Positions 36,116 through 48,239 of a DNA stretch of 64,000 nt are shown one piece after another. The DNA lies in NCBI RefSeq assembly GCF_963678635.1, contig NC_087069.1:52984251-53048250 (forward strand). Direction: 5' to 3'. Every line of letters begins with the position of its first letter. Within the stretch, counting starts at the first letter, position 1. The notes under the pieces are model-generated. The model had not been told where the DNA came from. It ran no database searches and was given only the letters and a program-made list of their open reading frames with translations. The stretch is from Symsagittifera roscoffensis. Taxonomy: Eukaryota; Xenacoelomorpha; Acoela; Convolutidae. The position numbers were made by a program, and so were the translations under genes.

Positions 36116-37119
36116 GGAAAAAGTTTGAAAATTTGTCTCTGAAATCCAGGAACATACAGAGACGAAAGTGTTGGCCTCGTAATGTTACGTCAAAAAACGA
36201 ATATTGGTCGACCCATACCGTCAAAAAATATTTCGACAAAACTTAATTCAGCCCGGGAAACTTTTAAGACCTCTGCGTGCAAGAATTGGCTTTTTAGCCT
36301 CCTATTGAGTCATTTTAAGCATAAAATGTTTTAAGCAAACGTTTCTTCATGCTAAAGGGGGACAATAAAATTCGAGTTCATTTTTCTATGCTTGTATTTC
36401 AAGAATTCAGCTAGGGCAATAATTGTCTACAGACGTCTGTTCGGCTCAGTTGTCGCTTGCTTTATATGGTCTTAAGCTAACTTAATGGCGCCAGTTGTCA
36501 TTTTCAACATGATCCTTCTAAGTTGGTTTTCAGTCGAGACATGCGACTTTTAGGAGATATATATATTGTTTCCGACTTTTGTGATCGACTTTGACTGCCT
36601 TTTGTAAAAAAAAATCACATTTGTAATAGACATCCATGCTATGGTTGCCAAAAATGTAAATGTACTGAAGAAAAACGACTTCAGCAACAAACAACAAGTT
36701 GGTCGTTCCTTTTTTTTCCGATTGTAGCCTAAACTCTGGCTCTTTTTTTTTCTGGTTATATCCTAAAAGAGTGGAAAATTAACATGATGAAACTGGACGA
36801 ATTTTTAAACTAGTTATTAAGTCAAACTGGATCAACATTTTTTTCTTAAAAATGCCAGATTGATATTCAAGGTTGAACCAACTTGGAAAGATAAAGGAGA
36901 AGTAAACGACAATTGAAACGTATCGGTTCTCATTTTTTTCCAGATTTAAGAGAAACAAACAGATAAAAAAGCAGAGCAGATGGCATGGTTTTTTCATCGT
37001 TTCATGCGCCTACCCAGTTTTTCTTGTTTTTAACAATTTAATCATATTCGGCGGACGCTTAGTTGTGCTCGCTAAGATCGTTTTAATATGTAAGTAGACG
37101 AAATTAGGATGAAGAGTTG

Positions 37120-37970
37120 GTAAATTTACTCAAAAACATTTTTCAATTGAGTTACTAGAGGCCCAAGAAAAGCTGGAGGCGCCCGTTTCATTGTTCAAAT
37201 TTGGTGCTCTGATGCAAGACGAAATGGGTAATTTCAAAAATTGGTTTTCACCTGATTCCTTAGCTGTTTCTTTGTTAAAATTTTTGAGAAATTGGATTTT
37301 TTCCAAGGACAAACATTTTTCTCTTATACTTTAAGGAGTAGCCGCGTTTGCACGGAGGCTTCCCGCAGCCTCATGTCTCAATTTCTTTTTTGATTACAGA
37401 TTCGACTGGGTTATTTTGAGAAAACCGCAAAAGTTTCAATAAGCAGACAAGAAATCAAAAGTCAGATTTTTCTGAGGGCCATAACTTTGAAAAAAATTCT
37501 TTGTAACTGTTTAAGCAAGGGAGTTTCTGTGAACATTTTTACTGATTGAATCTAAAATAATAAATTAATTCGTAGGTCAGTTTCGTCAAATAAGTTTAAC
37601 AATCCCAACTTGAAATTGGGGAGGGGCATATCTTTTCGGTTAAGAAAAAGAGGGGCTAACCGCTTATGCAGGGGATTTTCTCCTAAATTCTTTTGATTGA
37701 ACCCAAAATTTCTGATTTGAAGGGATAGTTTTAGAGAAAAAACAAAAAACCACAATTTTTGTTTTTCCCGATGACGATGATTTTTTTGACAAAAAAAAAG
37801 AATTGAGCGTAGCCTCTAAAATAGAGAACCACATAGTCCGTTCTTTTCCATCAGAATTGGGAGTGTAGTTTTGAGAAAAGGAAACGAAAAAGTTCAAAAA
37901 ACTTTCAAAACTTTTTGTGCAAAAATATGGGCGTAGCCACAATTGCAGAGAAGTTTTCCACAACATAACT
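37120..37970. repeat. Dispersed repeat family (AGGCCCAGCTAAAGCTGG type), diverged copy
   Basis: Contains ACTAGAGGCCCAAGAAAAGCTGGAGG (37146 on, diverged), and further on two AGCCnCnnnTGCAG tracts (about 37655 and 37935). These match the blocks at 59890-60520 and 63145-64000. No gene is seen. Confidence 0.5.
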
Positions 37971-38280
37971 TGACTAAAATAACATTTTTTCTCAGTTATG
38001 TTTTTCTCGATGACGATACTTCACTAAAAGGAACAATGGGTTGTTGAAGATATTTTTGTTTCAGTGACTTATTAGGAATAAAAGTCTCAGTTGTAGGTAT
38101 ATCAAAGTAAAAAGACAATCCCATCTTAGATTTAAAATGATAGTGATACAAACAGATAAATTAGAAGGGATGATTAAATCGAAAAGAAAAAAATATATAT
38201 AATACACAACTGTTAATTGTTACCAACGATGAGGGAGTTTTTTTAATTAATTTAATACATTTCTCTCCCACAGTGTTTCG

Positions 38281-38365
38281 CTTGGGATTAGTTGAGAGAA
38301 GCTGGGAGGAAGTTAGTATCTCGCTAATCGTCTAGAAACGGGTTCGATGTCCCTTGTCCGTGGAA
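38281..38365 (+). repeat. tRNA-like sequence, probable SINE head
   Basis: It has a B-box-like GGTTCGATGTCC (38341-38352) in a T-arm-like GGG..CCC context. About 50 bases upstream is an A-box-like TTAGTTGAGAGAAGC. A potential anticodon arm TTAG/CTAA encloses a 7-base loop. The acceptor stem does not pair well, so I call it tRNA-derived and not a functional tRNA. Confidence 0.45.
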
Positions 38366-38711
38366 GAAGTTGTCCGACCCAATGGTGGTTGCTTGTTGTT
38401 TCTTGTTTGTTAAAATCAATTCATTTAATTTAAAGAAAAAGATTACTGAAAGCTTAAATTACTTAAGGAATATATACAAAAATTGCGATAAGAATAGATG
38501 GAATTTAGAATTTTACACAAAGAACAAAAGAAAAGTAAGAAAAAGTCAACCGTCTGTTTGGGCGAAGAAAAGAAAGGCCTGATTTGCTTCGTCGAGTTGG
38601 TTTATTCTGTACCTGATTTTTAGATTTCAGTCCTCCTTTGATCGCGTATCCTCTTTTCGATCCGAAGACATATATTAAAAAATCACTGTTTTTTTTACTG
38701 AAGGGAATCAT

Positions 38712-41500
38712 AATATTTTCATCTGCTTAGCTACATATATATTCAGAGCGGTGGGATACATATGTTTCCAATGCCAAAACAAACGGCATTTTCCGCCTTG
38801 ATTATCTGTTCTCTTGATTAACCGTTAAGCTTTTTGGAAAGTTTGGCCTTTTTCATAGTTATTAAAGCTGATGGTTTAAAAAATTGTATAGATTTTGGCA
38901 AATTAAATATTTGGATTAATTTTTGAAGTTTTAAATCAAGTTGCTCAATGGAAATCTGAACCGGATGTTCGCTTTCTATGACCTTTTTATCTCAAGGAGT
39001 GAACGAATTAAAAATAGAAAAGAGTCTACTCAAAATTGGAACTGACTTTTAAAATTTTAAATAAAACACAATTATAACACAATTATACAAAATTGTACAG
39101 AATTACAGCTATTAAGTTATACCCAATTACAACAAAAGCCTTCTATTTTATTGCAGCTTTTGCAATACTACAGCTCGCTCGCTATTTTAGATTAACAGTT
39201 GTGAAAACAACATAACCCCTCAATTTTTGCATTGATTCAATGGCTTTTGGTTTTACACCTCTTTGGTAAGGTTTCATTTTATGTACTTATTAGGCGAAAA
39301 AAAAATCTACAAAAAAATTGAATTGTACAAGCTGAAAAAGGTTTTTAAAAAACGGATATTTGGGCACTAATTAACCCCTATTTAAAAAATTTTCACCTGC
39401 GTTTCCCACAGGCATACTAATGCTCACCATTTCTAGGTAAAAGGTTTATAAAAAACCGGTGGGGGCACATATACAAAATTATCATCAATACAAATGGGAT
39501 TTTTGGTGTTTGATTAGACATCGCTTGCATATTTTTTTCCCGATTTTTGTGTTTTCTCATTCTGAAAAAATGTTCGAGAATAAAAACTATTCAGAAAGAA
39601 ATAACATGATTTATAAAAGTATCAAAGGGTGTTTTAAGGTAAAAAACAAGGGTATTTAGCCATGGGAAAATGATTACAAGCGTTGGAATACTCATAGTTT
39701 ATATGACAGATAGGGCAATTTGTTGTTGATGGAGGAAAGCAATTACTGCAAGTTTTTTGAACCGGTTCGCTGTAACAAAAAAAAATTGAGGATAAAAGTC
39801 AGCGTATGTTTCATTCCCTACCCGGATCATATCTTCGATTTGAACAAAACGTTTTCTCATCTAAGACAGCAACTTATTGAATGGAAAGTTTACACCTAAG
39901 ACTGAACTAATTGATATGAAATTAAAAGAAGAGGTTTGGGAGAAGTGTTTATTTGGAGTTTTTGATTTTTTTTCTTATCTCCAGACAGACAGGTCATTTA
40001 GATGCCATATCTTTTTTTTCAAATTAGTTCAAATCAAAGAACTTGATACGATATAAAACTTGCGAAACAAAAAATTGAATGACAATATTTGATACTTGGT
40101 TTCATCAGGCTGGTTTCATAAGGCTCATCACTATATAAACTATATGAAAATATACAGAAACTAGAAACTTTCAGCTATTACAAAAGAGCGCTGTAATCTC
40201 ATTGGATGGATAACTGTTTCATCGTAAAAGTTATCTTTTTATTCAAGTTTCGAAGTTTTGCATTGAATATCTTTGAGTCAACAACCTGGATAATTGATTA
40301 AGTGAAGGAAAATAGCCCATATCAGGGAAATGAGTGAATGCACCACAGTTCTTCCTCAGAAAAGTATTCGTTATATTTGATAAATTTTTCTGTATATACT
40401 TTTCGATTGGCCTGAAATTCAAAATTTTTGCAATATTATTTACGGTAAGTGCCGGCTCATGTATTTTGAGCATCTTATTTTCAATTCGCAAAAAGATAGG
40501 GTTCAAAAAAATACAGCATTTCCTTTCGAAAGCCTTAATATGAGAGGTTTTGAGAAGTAAGGATGGTTTTTTACGACTTTGAATTGAAAAACTGAATAAA
40601 GCTTGCAAATATGTAAAATTAGTTTCCGGAAATCTTTCAACTCCGATTAGCCGATAACGCCAATTTGGAAAGCGAAGTAAGGGAAAATCACTTGATTCAA
40701 GATTATAAATGTTTTTTTTTCTTCAGACAAATTTCAACCTGACGGGTCTAGAAAGAAGTTCGATTATTGAGAAGACGGGTACTTTTCAATTATCCCACGT
40801 CTCACGAATCAATGTAGTCTTAAGAAACAGTAAGCATCGGGAATTTTTACCTGCTGTTAAGGTGTCAAAATATCTTTCAATTTGACGTATAGTTGCCTAT
40901 CGATGGTTTTTTCCGAAACAAGTTTTTGTTTTGCTTATGTAACGCCAATCACAAAAGTGTTTTCCTTCTACGGGTTATACGATTATAGCATATAATTTAT
41001 TTCTTATAATGGAGTAACTTGCTATGTAACTCTCGTTTGTTAACTCTGCTGCTGACAATTTGTGATTATTTTGTAACGTTTTGAATTACATATTTAGAAT
41101 AAACGGCCAATCTGGTGTATCAATTAGCAATTAAACAATTTACACAAAAATCTGAATTTTTTATTACGCTTCATGTGCGTCGGTTATGGCGGTAATAAAA
41201 CTTTTTATGATAAATTGTATACACAAAAATTAAATCCTCAGCGCTGTGACTTGAAGAAAGGACCAATTAATTATACTTGGCCTCAGATGAACCAATTTCT
41301 ATTTTTTGAACAATCTCCTAGTCAACAAGCAGAAGTATTGTTTGGCTGTTAGTTCCTATTTCAGGTTTTTAGCTGCTGTCATTCTCGTAAACAGACGACA
41401 TGAATAATCTGGAGATAGTATTAGAAATCTAAAATCGAGGTCAAAATACCGACTATAAATGTTTAGATTTTTTTAAGTTTTCTTCTGAAACAGATAAATT
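38712..41500. other. No gene recognised
   Basis: AT-rich sequence without recognisable coding or repeats shared with the window. The longest frame, minus 40243-40608 (121 codons), is hydrophilic but has no known motif and no supporting context. Confidence 0.4.
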
Positions 41501-41510
41501 TAGATAGGAG

Positions 41511-41723
41511 CTATGAGGTTCTTGCCTTATGGTTATTGTGCACCGCCTCTTGATTGTGTTCTGCTATTGTTGCAATTGTTGCAGTTTGGTCAGTTTTATC
41601 TGAGAGGTCGGCATTCATGCCAGATTCAATTCTAATGTTTTGTTGTAATAGGGAAACTGTAAGAGCAAATCGTTCTCCCATATTCATCAATATACTACAA
41701 CTTGGGTAAAGTTTATCGTTCAT
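41511..41723 (-). CDS. Hypothetical ORF, possible last exon
   Basis: An open minus-strand frame whose C-terminal part (SGMNADLSDKTDQTATIATI, then EHNQEAVHNNH) has coding-like composition for such an AT-rich region. An acceptor-like TTGTAG precedes it near 41697. The family is unknown. It lies on the same strand as the HNH-like loci 2-4 kb upstream, but no relation is shown. Confidence 0.25.
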   Translation of the reverse strand: MNDKLYPSCSILMNMGERFALTVSLLQQNIRIESGMNADLSDKTDQTATIATIAEHNQEAVHNNHKARTS

Positions 41724-42139
41724 TTGTCGGTTATGAACTATTTGTTTTTGTCGTGTGCTATTTATCGTGTGTTATGAACTTGTCGTTTTTTTCGTGTGGT
41801 AAAGTTTCAGTTAAAAACCGACAGAAAGAAAATTTTATAAATTTTACCTACTTGTACTGTCCAGAAGCTCAAAATAAGATAACTTATGTCAATAAGTTCT
41901 TTAAGTTTTGATAAAACAAACGGATTTTTTAGCAGAACATTAAGTGAAAGAACAAACGCAAAATAGACTGCAGTTTTTTCAAGAAAAAAGAGACGAAACC
42001 AAAAATCCTAAAAAGTCATTTATGAAGAAATCTGATGAAAGTAAAGAGACTTGATAAACTTTTTGGATTAGTACCATTGCGGCGGTTGAAGCGTCGAAAT
42101 ATGGAGAAACCATATGTCGTTTTGTGTGGCAGGGTTCTT

Positions 42140-42325
42140 TTATTTTTTTTTAAGAATTAATGCTGATGCGGTTTTATGAATGACGTTATCCCGAAAAAAA
42201 GTTTTCAGTTGTTTTGAGGTATACATGCCTGCGCGTCGTAAATCGGAAACGAGAAACTTTTCAATTTGATCAATATCATGCGGAGCAAATACTGAAGGAG
42301 TTTTTAAAAGAATAGGAGCCGGCAT
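42140..42325 (-). CDS. Hypothetical ORF fragment
   Basis: An open minus-strand frame of 61 codons (APHDIDQIEKFLVSDLRRAG, then QLKTFFRDNVIHK). It looks helical, and an A-run near 42145-42155 may hide a frameshift, since another frame continues openly beyond it. Not recognised. Confidence 0.25.
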   Translation of the reverse strand: MPAPILLKTPSVFAPHDIDQIEKFLVSDLRRAGMYTSKQLKTFFRDNVIHKTASALILKKK

Positions 42326-43500
42326 TAAATTGTACTAAAATGAAATAACTTCTAAGCCGAGTTGAAGTTTTTTTATAGTCACCAATCCAATGTATTTTGT
42401 TGGCTAAGGAAGTTTTCGGCGGTTGGATGGGTTGGATAAAAAATGTTTGTCCATCTCAATAGATCGGTAAGCAATCAAAAAGTTTTCAAAATTTTTACGA
42501 GGGAAATTTTCTCTGGGCAAGGGCATTGGCAACCAAAGAATTCGTCAGTTCCAAAAATATAGACCGAGTTTCACTTAGCATATTTTCTGCTAGTCTTGTG
42601 TTTTGTAAGGTAAGCATCAGCATGTTTTCTTTTCGAACTCACTTTGGCTCTTGTGAGGTTTTTGTGATGATAACGTCAAACAATGAGACAGAAATCTAAA
42701 TAATTTGGCTCTGTTTGCTTTTGAGTTGTTTTATGTTCGTATAAGACTATTTAAAAATTGTTTCGATTTATTTATTGTAGGTAGACGGGTAGCCGATGTA
42801 GTCAAGAGTTTTCTAATATAAAATAGAACGAGTTTATTAGCTTAGTGAAAAAATCACATGTTAAATAAATGAAAAAAAAATTAAGATTTTGAAAGATTGA
42901 TAGTTCGATACAAGTAGGCCTTGCAGGTATAAACATTAAATCGCTAAAATCAAATGACCACATATTAAACAATAACGGTTAAAAATGATCAATTTTCAAT
43001 CAATTTACACTACATAGAACAGTCTGGTTGTGGGTTGAAAAGTTTCAAACTTTTAGAAAGGATTCTTTTTTCTCAGAATCTACGAAAAATTTCAATTATT
43101 TTTCCTTTTCAATTATCAGTCAGTTCATGTTTTCAATGGAAATGAGAAAAAAATGTTTGGGTTTTTTTCATTTGATTTATAAAAAACTGATTCTTAAAGC
43201 GCTCTAACACATTGTGGGCATCCATAGACACAGCTACCAACACCGGGATTATTTGTGATATTGAGGAAAAACAATAAAAGACAGTAAATTCAATGATTTA
43301 GGTAGACTCGCATTTTAACATGCAAAATGACATTGAAACTGACTTTTGATAACCGAAGAGTCTTTTTACAAATAATATTTCAAAAAATGTGCATTTAAAG
43401 ATCATATTAAGAAAGTGCATTAGATTTCATCTTTAGATATCCTTCTTCTTCGAGTTCGTTTTTACTAATTCGGTTCCATACGCAATGCAAATACAAGGGC
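42326..43500. other. No gene recognised
   Basis: AT-rich spacer with no frame, repeat or RNA gene I can support. A block near 43080-43400 (CTCAGAATCTACG, GCGCTCTAACA, AATATTTCAAAAAATGTG) is weakly echoed at 44700-44960, just 3' of the second HNH-like locus. The duplication therefore seems to extend beyond the ORFs. Confidence 0.4.
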
Positions 43501-43502
43501 AC

Positions 43503-44213
43503 TTGTAGTCTTAGGTTTTATTGTTCTTTTTCAAACTTTTCTGGTGTGTTGTGATAGTAGGCAAAAGATACCAATACTTTGGTTTTCCACTTTTTTTCCA
43601 CGTGTCCTCCCACCAACTTCCTCGCTTTTTCATGTTTCTGATTTGTGGGAGCGGCACTCGTGCAATTTACTGGATAATCGACTCCAACAGTCACGTTGAA
43701 CATTGTTATTGTAATCGAGATATTGATCCAAACAGTTGAGCGGTTTCAGGAAGTATCAGGCGTGATCATGCTCTTTAGTTTGAGAACAAACTACAGGAAA
43801 AGCATTGAAACTAAAGCAAGTATTAGAACATCTGTGGTCAAATACAAGTCGTTGTAATCACAAAGTTAACCACACTTCAATTCGATGACAATTTTTGAAG
43901 TAAGATTGTACTCGTTTCTGGTAGCGTTCACATCTCCACCGGTTTCCACTTTGCTTGCGGGGAAAATCAAATTTCCCGGAATTTTTCTAATGACTTGAAG
44001 TACTAGTAAAGATAATGCCGCTTTTAATCCCTGATACCATTTTTTTCGACTGAATGGCCGAGCGTCGCGAAATACATCTCCAGCAGGAACAAAAACATAA
44101 AAATGTAGAGCAAATCAGCGACAAGATTTGTCAGCGGTGCTAGCGTGCTCCGGTACGATTCTATGCATCTGAGTTTCTCGTAGAGCTTTTCGGCTTTTTG
44201 AGTTTGGTTCAGT
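43503..44213 (-). pseudogene. HNH/treble-clef-like small protein, copy A, frameshifted
   Basis: The 3' part (43503-43740) reads STVWIN-like text, then KLVGGHVEKK. In a neighbouring frame it gives YWYLLP, and back in the first frame YYHNTPEKFEKEQ. These match copy B at 45226-45915 block for block. A GGH plus (C)xxHN arrangement is reminiscent of the HNH/treble-clef metal site. The 5' part is a separate open reading, KAEKLYEKLRCIESYRSTL, shifting frame into FYVFVPAGDVFRDARPFSRK and NLIFPASKVETGGDVNATR (44114-43868), of unknown family. Whether both parts belong to one gene is uncertain. At least two frameshifts are needed, so it is a pseudogene or contains sequence errors. Confidence 0.45.
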
Positions 44214-44969
44214 TTACCTTTTATCATATACCGAGATTCTCAAAGACATTTTTTCTTATGCGGATATTTCCGAAAGATGGTCTTCCGAATTGCTTTTTTT
44301 TCAGCGGTTCGATTATCATGTCTAAATCAATAATTGACAAAAATAAGTTTAAGCTGGAATTCGTTTGTTGTTTTATATTAAAATTAGATTCAAAATGAGC
44401 CAACCCAGACACCTGGTAGTATAATGGCAAGTTTTAAAGTTTTCTGATCATTGTCGAATAAAGGGTTCTCCCAGGTCCTTTAAACCGTAGCAACTCCACG
44501 TTCCATGTTTACAATAACAGTGAAAAAAATATTAACGGGTCCTCTTTCACAAATTTGATAACTGCTAAGGCCTAGCCGCACGGTTGATCCATCTTAGGTA
44601 ATTGCGTGCTAGATTTTAGAGGATCAATCTGCGGTCCGTATAGTCGCAAGATCAGTGACTATGAAATAAAATCTAAAGCGTAGCCGAAAATCTACTGCTA
44701 TCCTAAACTTTCCTTTCGGCAATCAGTTTGCTCATGCTTTCAATATGATTTTTTTGTCGACTGACCGATGAAAAATGGACTCTGAAAGCGCTGTAAAAAT
44801 TTTGGGCTTTCACGCCATAACCATTTAAACAAAAACCCGGAGTAGTTGTGATACTGATGAAACAAACGATTAAAAAACATTAAAATCAACATGCAAATTA
44901 ACTTGAAAATTTACTTTACTTTTGATAGAAAATTTTTACAAGTAATATTTCAAATTGTGATATTAGAAA

Positions 44970-45180
44970 TTATGTAAGAAAGGACTTCTTCGTCTTCTTT
45001 TTCGTCTTCTTTTTCGCCTTCTTCTTCACCTTATTCATCTTCTTCGTTTTCTTCTTCTTCGTCTTCTTCTTCTTCGTCTTCTTCTTCTTCTTCGTCTTCT
45101 TCTTCTTCGCCTTCTTCGTCTTCATCTTCGTCTTCTTCTTCGCCCTCTTCGTCTTCTGCTTCGTCTTTATTTTCATCTCC
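44970..45180. repeat. Imperfect CTT/CTTCGT trinucleotide-hexanucleotide repeat
   Basis: Runs of CTTCTTCTTCGT and CTTCGCC. The minus-strand frame through it encodes only Lys/Thr strings and is low complexity. It lies just 3' of the stop codons of HNH-like copy B. Confidence 0.9.
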
Positions 45181-45225
45181 TCTATTTTTTTCGATACGCA
45201 ATGCAATAGTGATTTTTTTTTGTGG

Positions 45226-45915
45226 TTATGCATTGAGCTGTAACTCTGTCAAATTTTTTTGCTGTGTTATGGAAGGGGCACAGTGGTAACAGATACCAGA
45301 AATCATCTTTTTTTTTTTTTCAAGGTGTCCTCCCCTTAACTGCATCTTTTTCTTATGTTCCGGATTGTTCTCATCTATAGGTTTGGCAATCTGGCAAGAT
45401 TCTGAAGGATTGAATCCAAGCGTTCGGACAAACATTTTCTTCCATAAATTAATCCAAGCAGTTGAGCCATTTCGTTTATCCCTAGAGGAGCCCTTCACAT
45501 TGTATACCTCCTGTTCTTTCCACTTCACCAGTTTGAACCCTGACCTTAATTTGCAACTAGCACAATCGGATAGTTTGCACTCTTTGTTCATCTTGCTACC
45601 AGCCATTCTTTTGTCATTCTCTGCGAGCTTGTCATTAATTTTTTCTTCGACTACCTCCATCTGATTTTCGTAATAAACTTGAACGCATTCGAAATTTTCG
45701 CCGTTTTCAATAGCAACAAGGCCAACTTTTTTTTTTTACCTTTCTCCATTTGTGTGAGATTTTTGAGCAAATCACAAACATTGAATTTGGTCGCCGAACT
45801 GATTGAGGAGGGACCACCTCCATAAACCGTAACCGTTAAACACCGATCGATCACAGATATCAATGTTTGCAGTTTTTCTTCTGCTTGGTTGTCGAAATTA
45901 TTGTCTGCTGCTCTG
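45226..45915 (-). pseudogene. HNH/treble-clef-like small protein, copy B, with two homopolymer frameshifts
   Basis: After an acceptor TTTTTCAG at about 45916 the reading runs EEKLQTLISVIDRCLTVTV to NLTQMEKGKKK. An 11-base A-run (45727-45737) forces a frame change into VGLVAIENGENFECVQVYYE and on through CKLSDCASCKLRSGF, VKGSSRDKRNGSTAWINLWK and MQLRGGHLEKK. A 13-base A-run (45308-45320) then forces a second change. The new frame gives FWYLLPLCPFHNTAKKF, which matches copy A's YWYLLP...HNTPEKF. The original frame encodes an unrelated tail. Cysteine pairs, GGH and CPFHN resemble a metal-binding HNH or treble-clef fold; nuclease activity is not shown. Both shifts sit in A-runs, so assembly error or recent pseudogenisation are both possible. 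A 5' exon is expected above 45920. Confidence 0.5.
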
Positions 45916-46180
45916 CTGAAAAATCAGAAAACAGTCAGTTCGAGAAAACGTCTCATTAATTGAACATACATTAAAATTGACAAACTAATTGAAAGGAATC
46001 TCAGTTAGATTTTTTTCTCTTTATTGGTTATTTTGGATATCCATAAAGTGTATTTAAACAATGATTAAATCATAGTTCGAGAACAAAAGTAATACTTTGT
46101 TTTACGCTGAAAAACCAAACTTTTCTCGATAACTTTTCAGCAATAAGAAAACCAAACGCCGAAGAAAAACGCCGAGTTTA

Positions 46181-46245
46181 CCAGGGTTGACCTCAGACGC
46201 TCATCATACAGTATTCATACAAATCCATACGAACAGAATCTACTT
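46181..46245 (+). repeat. 5' terminal scrap of the CCCGGGTTGAC element family
   Basis: CCAGGGTTGACCTCAGACGC followed by TCATCATACAGTATTCATAC resembles the left end of the elements at 6163 and 28484. No matching right end was found downstream. Confidence 0.4.
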
Positions 46246-46854
46246 CGAAAACTTGATTATAAGCATGTTTCATAGAACATTCGACTTTTCAGTAGGACTT
46301 GAGTGTTTTGGCAGGAAACAAAATAATCAAGGTTTTTACTTTTACAAAATCCTGTAAATGAAGTGGCAAGAATCACAAGTTTAACTGCAATTGAAGTTTT
46401 GCCAAAGAAATTAAGGATTTAAAAACTGCCAAGGATTATAGCTATAAACTGTAATCTTTTATATATTGCTAGTAAAAACTTCCTTCAAAAAATTGGTGGT
46501 TGAAAACTGTAGCCTATTTAATTGATAGGTTGCAATTTGTTTTACCATCAAAAAGAAAAAAATTATAAAATTTCCGTTCACACAAAAATCATAGCATGTT
46601 TTATTCATTTCTGCCAGAACTTCAGCCTGGACTAAGTTTTAGACAAAAGTGTCAAATTTACTCTGAAAACAAAAAAATCAAACCAGTTTTTCTTGGAGCG
46701 AGTTTTTAAGTTTTTTTTTTTTTAGAATCACAAAAAATGTGGCTGTGACAAAATATCACATTTAAAACTCCTAGGAGTTCTTTCGAGGTAACTCTCCATA
46801 AGTTTTTCCACTCTCCGGTATTGAACGAAGAAAACTTTTCCATAAAAAGAAATA

Positions 46855-47421
46855 AAAAGACGGCAAAACAGTAACTCGAAGAAATGCAGCAAAATTAATT
46901 GAATCAAACTCATCGGCTGAATGAAAAAGCGTTCGATGGCATGAAATTGTAAAAGACTTTCTGGTCAATAGTCAGATAACTTGTGACACAACAAGTAGAT
47001 GGTTAAAACATGAAGACACACAAGAACTGGTATGCACAATTCGGAAGGGCAACCGAGAGCTTGATTGGAAGCCGAAAAATCATCAGCAAAAAATCAATAT
47101 CGATGTGTTATATTTATATATACAACTAGATGTATCAAATTGAACGAAAACAGTTTTAAAAAAAAACATGATCAGAAAACAGAATGCAAAATTACATCTG
47201 AACACAACAAAATTGCGGTAACAGAACAGAAAATATCTCAGCAGAAAACCTTCAAGCCGAAAAAACTTAACAAAAATCTTTTGAATTCCCCTTTCCCCCA
47301 GAGCACACAACAAAAATTTGGGGTCACCAAGCGATCCTATAAGGGGCCACTTGGTGGAGATTTAAAAAACCGAAATCGATCAAGCCAAAAAAACATGAAA
47401 AAAGCCGAGAAAAAAATTTAA
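46855..47421 (+). pseudogene. Probable transposon-encoded ORF remnant, unknown family
   Basis: One frame reads TVTRRNAAKLIESNSSAE, a stop, then VRWHEIVKDFLVNSQITCD, TTSRWLKHEDTQELV and NRELDWKPKNHQQ (46865-47095). The second part, in another frame, is an open 118-codon basic, Lys/Gln-rich stretch ending at 47421. The helical, charged N-terminal part could be DNA-binding. I do not recognise it. Confidence 0.3.
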
Positions 47422-47629
47422 AAACTTTAAGACTTAGAAAAAATTATGAAGTCACTCTTGTTCTCAAAATATCATCTGTTCAAAGACAATAAAAGGGTGC
47501 TGTAATACGCAAAATAATGCAAATCTATCGCTTTTTTGATTTGTGCATTATTTAGTTTTGAGCTGAAGGCACCCACCCTACCTTCGCATAAAAAAATTTA
47601 AATAAATTAATTAAAAGACACTGTGTATA

Positions 47630-48170
47630 GATGAAGCATTTCAAAGAAATCGCGAAAAACCTAGACTTCGAAAATTTGTGAAAAGAAATAATTAGAATTG
47701 TGTTTCTAATTAGTCAAGTCGTTTTTGCCTTAAATTGTTAGTAGGTAATGCTCAAGAGACAAGAATTTAGTTTCTCGATGAGCAACCAAAGCTAGCAATT
47801 TTTTTGCGAGTATTCTTCGAAAAAAAGCTTCGAAGTATAGCACTACCGAACACATTTTTCAACATACGGCGTACAGTGACCTGAATATCAATTACACTAT
47901 CTACGTAGCAACGAAATCAGTCTCACAAATGCATGTTTAGGGCAACTGAATACCTTTAAAGGCAAAATTTCCTCGTAAATTCAAGGTTATTAGTGTTTTA
48001 CTTGAATCCTGTCAGCGGCTATTGGCAAACACAAATGAATGTTTCGCTGGGAGTTTTCTGTATTCCCTCATCAAAAAAAAACGATGCCACCAGGCCGATT
48101 TAAAGTAGGCCAAGTTTTTTAAGCGGAAACAAAAGAAAACAAAAAACGAAAATATAAATTATATAAAAGT
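47630..48170. repeat. Segmental repeat of the 47.6-53 kb region, copy 1
   Basis: It shares ATTACACTATCT, AGCAACGAAATCAGTCTCAC, AACGCATGTTTAGGGCAACT, CCTTTAAAGGCAAAATTT and CCTGTCAGCGG, in order, with 52200-52580. More weakly it matches 48740-49260 and 52590-53010. No ORF is conserved. Confidence 0.7.
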
Positions 48171-48239
48171 TCTCAAGTCCCCTCAGCATCAAAATTTTTA
48201 TCGCTCATCACTTCGAACAACATAAAAATTGTTTACTGC

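Noticed and set aside
35883-36246. Overlapping ORFs on both strands with repeated Asn/Ile/Pro/Lys text
   Set aside because: They reflect the GGAATCC palindrome array.
40243-40608. 121-codon minus-strand ORF
   Set aside because: Its length alone is weak evidence in AT-rich DNA. There is no motif or paralogue, and a plus-strand donor-like site in the same place points to an alternative reading of equal merit.
44970-45233. 87-codon Lys/Thr-rich minus-strand ORF
   Set aside because: It is the CTTCGT-type microsatellite read on the minus strand. No non-repeat support.
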